Source: a virus
DNA length: 53,686 nt
IMG/VR virus record: IMGVR_UViG_3300014491_000004
Coordinates: 1 to 53,686 of that record
Direction: 5' to 3' (one strand)
Both the position numbers and the translations under genes were made by a program. A model generated the notes under the pieces. The model did no database searches, had not been told where the DNA came from, and saw nothing but the letters and a program-made list of their open reading frames with translations. Shown one piece after another: positions 50,907-53,686 of this stretch (the stretch's first letter is position 1; the number at the start of each line of letters is the position of its first letter).

Positions 50907-51490
50907 TCCGTCCCTGCGTTCACCCGCACATCACCAAATGTTCCGGTTTCTCCCGCGTATCGTGGTTTCGTCATTAACGATTCCACTTTGGCTGTAGCGG
51001 CTTGAACGATTTCTGGCAGATTATGCGGACTCAGAGCCAGCATCGTTATGAGCACATCCGCCGACTCATCGAGTGTGTCTCCCCGTTTTCCCCGAACCGC
51101 TTCCGCAAGTTCCGCAGACTCCAGATGCAGGTACGCGCTTCGATGTATCCAATGGGTTGACCACTCTCGATGCTTCATCATTTCCAGAATCCGAGTTCTT
51201 AAACACTGGCTCACTGTCTCACTCCTCCGCAAATCTGGGGTATCCCCTGCGCTCACCCGCTGATTCCATTCGCTTACAGCCGTGTCGATTGTCTTGTTGG
51301 CGATTTGCTGCACTTCGCATGACCCGCAGTGTACGAAGAAATCATCCTCTTCGCCTAAGTCGTCCAAGATCGGAGCGCCGCCGCAAAATGGGCACGGCAG
51401 TAGCGTTTTCTCAGCCGCGCAAACCTGACACGGGCCATCCGTATAGTTAGGCTTGTCGCACGTATGGTTATTTTTCACTGTCTCACTCAT
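50882..51490 (-). CDS. Lar-like zinc protein fused to a MazG-like domain
   Basis: A 202-aa protein. LLPCPFCGGAPILDDL...FFVHCGSCEVQQ...DTAVSEWNQR (about 30-78) is the Lar restriction-alleviation zinc-ribbon pattern. HLESAELAEAVRGKRGDTLDESADVLITML (about 120-150) is a MazG-like EExxE..ExxD metal-binding helix pair of nucleotide pyrophosphohydrolases. The linker SAGDTPDLRRSETVSQ repeats the translation start of the gene itself (MSETVKN), with ATG changed to AGG, so two separate genes appear to have fused. It may counter restriction and tune the nucleotide pool. Confidence 0.65.
   Translation of the reverse strand: MSETVKNNHTCDKPNYTDGPCQVCAAEKTLLPCPFCGGAPILDDLGEEDDFFVHCGSCEVQQIANKTIDTAVSEWNQRVSAGDTPDLRRSETVSQCLRTRILEMMKHREWSTHWIHRSAYLHLESAELAEAVRGKRGDTLDESADVLITMLALSPHNLPEIVQAATAKVESLMTKPRYAGETGTFGDVRVNAGTEETVHAND
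50901..50927 (-). repeat. Translation-initiation repeat, copy C
   Basis: Minus strand GCGGGTGAACGCAGGGACGG then AGGAGAC: similar to copies A (51475-51510) and B (51211-51260). It sits at the 3' end of the Lar-MazG-like gene, directly before the metallopeptidase start region. Confidence 0.7.
51211..51260 (-). repeat. Translation-initiation repeat, copy B (inside the fusion linker)
   Basis: Minus strand GCGGGTGAGCGCAGGGGATA ... GCGGAGGAGTGAGACAGTGA. Relative to copy A, the ATG before AGTGAGACAGTG has become AGG, so this internal site no longer has that start codon. A GTG in the same frame remains a possible weak start. Confidence 0.7.
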
Positions 51491-51510
51491 CCGTCCCTGC
51501 GCTCAGCCGC
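51475..51510 (-). repeat. Translation-initiation repeat, copy A
   Basis: Minus strand GCGGCTGAGCGCAGGGACGG then ATGAGTGAGACAGTGA. It provides the ribosome site and start codon of the Lar-MazG-like gene. Confidence 0.7.
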
Positions 51511-51512
51511 TC

Positions 51513-52307
51513 TCACAGTTTTTTCCACTCTTTTCCGATTTGTTCTGTTTCATAAGTACAAGAGGGTTGATATTCTTTTCTAAAATCTTCTGGTAATTCT
51601 AACATAAGTGACCAGGCGACACAACAATATCCCAATAAATCTACAACTGAATCTTCCATTCTTTCAAATTTAGCGGTACGATTATCAGCCTTGAGCTGTG
51701 CATAGCGAGCGATTTTATCCCATAATCTAGGAACTAGTCCAGGCAAGCCATGACGACGAAAACTTTCTCCATAATCCTGCGCTTTTTCGTGAAGCAATTC
51801 ACATACTTTTTTAACCCGCCAGCGCACTAAGTCATCCAATTCTCCGCTGAGAAGTTTAGCTTTTGATATCTTCTTACCAACTATTTGCCCTTCTTCCATG
51901 AGTACTAGTACCGCCGACATATACACCAAGAAATGCAGACCTTGATCCGTGAGATGTAAAAACATCGGTGCCCATTTTTTTATAGGTTCTTTGCGATTAT
52001 GCTCTATCAGACCCTCAAGAATTAAAAATCTGTACACCCATTGAAGTGCAATATTTTCGAGTGTTATCTCTATATCGTCTGAAATATAGGGTAGAATGAT
52101 TCCTTTGAATGGACTAGCTTCAACTAACTCTCCAGCAATATAGCCTTGACCAGTAAGGTAAGTTAATTGATCCGATTCTTGGAAGAGAGAAAGCGCATCT
52201 AAACTGTTTATTCTTGACGGAAGAGAATCAATAACTAGTTTCCAGTTATCCCCTCGTACCATTAAACTTTTGCGTATTTCCAACCAAAATCCCAAAGAAG
52301 TGTGCAT
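51513..52307 (-). CDS. DUF1599 (nucleotide-modification-associated) protein
   Basis: A 264-aa protein. The C-terminal region KAQDYGESFRRHGLPGLVPRL...KIARYAQLKADNRTAKFERMEDSVVDLLGYCCVAW (about 175-240) matches DUF1599/Nmad1, a helical domain related to MazG-type proteins and linked to phage nucleotide modification. The N-terminal half (LSLFQESDQLTYLTGQ.., FLILEGLIEHN, MFLHLTDQGLHFLVYM) looks like a winged-helix-type domain. It is just upstream of the Lar-MazG-like gene, so two nucleotide-related proteins may cooperate. Confidence 0.65.
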   Translation of the reverse strand: MHTSLGFWLEIRKSLMVRGDNWKLVIDSLPSRINSLDALSLFQESDQLTYLTGQGYIAGELVEASPFKGIILPYISDDIEITLENIALQWVYRFLILEGLIEHNRKEPIKKWAPMFLHLTDQGLHFLVYMSAVLVLMEEGQIVGKKISKAKLLSGELDDLVRWRVKKVCELLHEKAQDYGESFRRHGLPGLVPRLWDKIARYAQLKADNRTAKFERMEDSVVDLLGYCCVAWSLMLELPEDFRKEYQPSCTYETEQIGKEWKKL

Positions 52308-52313
52308 ATTTGT

Positions 52314-52607
52314 TTAATCCTCCGAAACAATAAAATCACCGCCAAAAAAATCTATCCATTCTTTTAATGCTCGCTCTCTATCCTCGATATATTGTAAAGT
52401 GTAGGACTCTTTCTTTGTGGATTTTTTGGGATTATCTTTCAAATCTTCATCCAAAGCTGTGCAATATTTTTGCCATGCTTTGTTCATTGAGGTTGTGTAT
52501 TTGCGGTTCGCTACTTCAAACACTTTATCTTCTTTAGCTTCCTTCTGTTCTTGTGTTTCTTGAGGGATAACTGCTATGACAGCATTAGTCTTAAGTTTCT
52601 TAGCCAT
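52314..52607 (-). CDS. Hypothetical Lys/Glu-rich protein, 97 aa
   Basis: MAKKLKTNAVIAVIPQETQEQK starts a charged helical protein with VANRKYTTSMNKAWQKYCTALDEDL and the C-terminus EWIDFFGGDFIVSED. No domain is recognised. It lies six bases before the DUF1599 gene, in the same operon. Confidence 0.55.
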   Translation of the reverse strand: MAKKLKTNAVIAVIPQETQEQKEAKEDKVFEVANRKYTTSMNKAWQKYCTALDEDLKDNPKKSTKKESYTLQYIEDRERALKEWIDFFGGDFIVSED

Positions 52608-52610
52608 TTA

Positions 52611-52781
52611 CTAATTGTCCCATTTATGCCATGTGCCATCAGGGTATTCAATAGCCCACGAAGCGTCATCTTTATTTTCTTCGACAAAAGTCAGGGCTTT
52701 TTTTAAAGTTGGAAACTCTTTGTCAGGAGTTTCTCCAGGACCTTGTCCTTGTGTACACCATACTTTATAATACTCGTTCAT
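52611..52781 (-). CDS. Small acidic protein, 56 aa
   Basis: Read directly: ATG 52779-52781, stop TAG 52611-52613. MNEYYKVWCTQGQGPG...LKKALTFVEENKDDASWAIEYPDGTWHKW is a plausible compact alpha/beta fold, like small phage proteins with a SW.I..PDG.W ending. The ATG overlaps the stop of a tiny upstream ORF (ATGA). Confidence 0.6.
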   Translation of the reverse strand: MNEYYKVWCTQGQGPGETPDKEFPTLKKALTFVEENKDDASWAIEYPDGTWHKWDN

Positions 52782-52846
52782 CGAAATTTTGGCTCGTCCC
52801 AGCGTTCAACTACATGAATCGTACGAGCTTCATTAACAGTAAACAT
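52778..52846 (-). CDS. Possible 22-aa coupled ORF
   Basis: MFTVNEARTIHVVERWDEPKFR; its start lies inside the end of the 143-aa gene and its TGA overlaps the ATG of the 56-aa gene. The overlaps at both ends fit a coupled mini-gene, but there is no other support and no ribosome site is clear. Confidence 0.3.
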   Translation of the reverse strand: MFTVNEARTIHVVERWDEPKFR

Positions 52847-53264
52847 TAAAAAATGGGTCTTTCTCATCGGATGCGTATCTTTCATCCGAAATGAAAAATT
52901 TCGCTTCCGGCCAACGTTCTTGAATAGATTCAATGGTCTTAAGAACGGGGTACGGGATAGGTTTAGTATAAATACGTTGATCCGTATCATTAAAATTACG
53001 CGTAGTAATAATATCTTTGTGTCGAAGAGGCACCCACACCCAATTTGGTCGGCTCACTGAGTCCGTGAGTGATTTCCTACTATGTACTCCAAATTTTGCG
53101 TTAAGGTATCTGATAACATCATGTAAAGGATAGGTAGGCATATCCAACACCATTCCTAACTTCACACATAGGGCTAGGTACTCTTCATCCGGTAATGTCG
53201 CATCCGGCTTAACAGGAACCGGAGGATCATATTTTGATTTTAAACTGAGGTTTAATTGAATCAT
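52833..53264 (-). CDS. Hypothetical protein, 143 aa
   Basis: MIQLNLSLKSKYDPPVPVKPD followed by EEYLALCVKLGMVLDMP, PLHDVIRYLNAKFGVHSRKSL and WVWVPLRHKDIITT. The end has WPEAKFFISDERY. No family is recognised; an alpha/beta soluble protein is likely. AAGGATT lies a few bases before the ATG. It is followed by a run of small overlapping genes. Confidence 0.55.
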   Translation of the reverse strand: MIQLNLSLKSKYDPPVPVKPDATLPDEEYLALCVKLGMVLDMPTYPLHDVIRYLNAKFGVHSRKSLTDSVSRPNWVWVPLRHKDIITTRNFNDTDQRIYTKPIPYPVLKTIESIQERWPEAKFFISDERYASDEKDPFFNVYC

Positions 53265-53370
53265 TTTTAATCCTTATTCGATGCTTTATTTTCTTCGCGT
53301 ATCTGCCCGTTTCGTTGCGATTAAAGTCAAAGATGCCGTTGTTAGCTGTGGCGTAAGTCCGTTATTAGCA

Positions 53371-53686
53371 TTACTTCACCTCCATGGCTTTAAGAGCAAT
53401 CGAAACAAAATCTAATTCTTTACCCATAGCTTTAGCAGTAGAAGCAGCTTTAGCAGCATAAGCAACATACTCAGCATTAGCAGCAGCCCTAGCAGCATAA
53501 TAAGCATTAGCAGCAGAGTAAGCAGCAGCATACTTAGCAGAAGCTTCGGTACGATCCTCCCCGCTTAACCACTTATCTGCCCACTGATTCCAACTTGAGT
53601 CTTTGTAAACTTCTTTAGCACAGAGAATACCAAAGGCTACCTTTTGAACATAGGTTATTTCGGGAAGAGGGATTTTCTTTAGCGTA
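53371..53686 (-). CDS. C-terminal part of an Ala-rich repeat protein
   Basis: The frame enters from the right edge: TLKKIPLPEITYVQKVAFGIL...WNQWADKWLSGEDRTEASAKY, then Ala-rich units (AAAYSAANAYYAARAAANAEYVAYAAKAA) and a stop TAA at 53371-53373. The WA.KWLSGEDR motif plus A-Y-A-A repeats is a pattern I recall from phage proteins annotated as putative immunity or hypothetical proteins. Only the C-terminal 104 residues are visible. The 106 bases to the next gene hold its ribosome site and nothing else I can name. Confidence 0.6.
   Translation of the reverse strand, partial: TLKKIPLPEITYVQKVAFGILCAKEVYKDSSWNQWADKWLSGEDRTEASAKYAAAYSAANAYYAARAAANAEYVAYAAKAASTAKAMGKELDFVSIALKAMEVK

Noticed and set aside
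1-53686. CRISPR arrays, rRNA genes, insertion sequences
   Set aside because: No regularly spaced identical repeats, no rRNA segments and no transposase motifs were seen; the mobile elements here are homing endonucleases and an intron.

Overview
The window is part of the virion-structure module of a large contractile-tailed bacteriophage (Caudoviricetes, myovirus-like, probably a large or jumbo genome). The grounds are an HK97-type major capsid protein, a prohead-protease-like protein, a scaffold-like acidic protein, a tail tube, a very large tail sheath, fibre/LamG tip proteins and three giant multidomain proteins, nearly all on the minus strand. Portal, terminase, polymerases and lysis genes are not recognised here. 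The host cannot be named.

Layout from left to right: a plus-strand methyltransferase (137-724); two virion-type proteins (736-6119); a tail-tip/fibre block (6149-9728); a 1291-aa protein with tandem SH3-like modules (9729-13604); a block invaded by homing endonucleases (13650-20551) that holds the major capsid protein and an intron-split decoration-type gene; scaffold, protease and a 2.5-kaa multidomain protein (20608-31592); a plus-strand cargo island with a DUF932 protein (31740-34037); another homing endonuclease, tail tube and sheath region (34060-42601); neck/baseplate-type genes with further endonuclease fragments (42613-49619); and small accessory genes including Lar-like, MazG-like and DUF1599-like domains (49669-53686). 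Islands 31740-34037, 46750-47100 and 50046-51490, and the endonuclease at 16324-17517, look more GC-rich by eye than their neighbours, which suggests mosaic acquisition.

The most interesting observations are these. (1) Each SH3-like module of the 1291-aa protein ends in a QxxLF-type peptide, twice exactly QLDLF, the bacterial sliding-clamp-binding consensus; further copies lie in two other giant proteins. (2) A 258-nt group I intron (19208-19465, minus) has a 5' coding exon of only 8 nt, and an HNH endonuclease gene sits just outside it on the opposite strand. (3) A homing endonuclease gene downstream of the capsid gene ends in a copy of the capsid gene's 3' end. (4) A giant virion-type protein contains ADP-ribosyltransferase-like, nucleotidyltransferase-like and PcfJ-like regions. 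(5) A closed structured RNA lies upstream of the tail tube gene. (6) A Lar-MazG fusion appears to have arisen through loss of a start codon inside a repeated translation-initiation cassette.

All functional calls come from reading motifs by eye. No database search or folding program was run, residue positions are approximate unless stated otherwise, and GC comparisons are visual.
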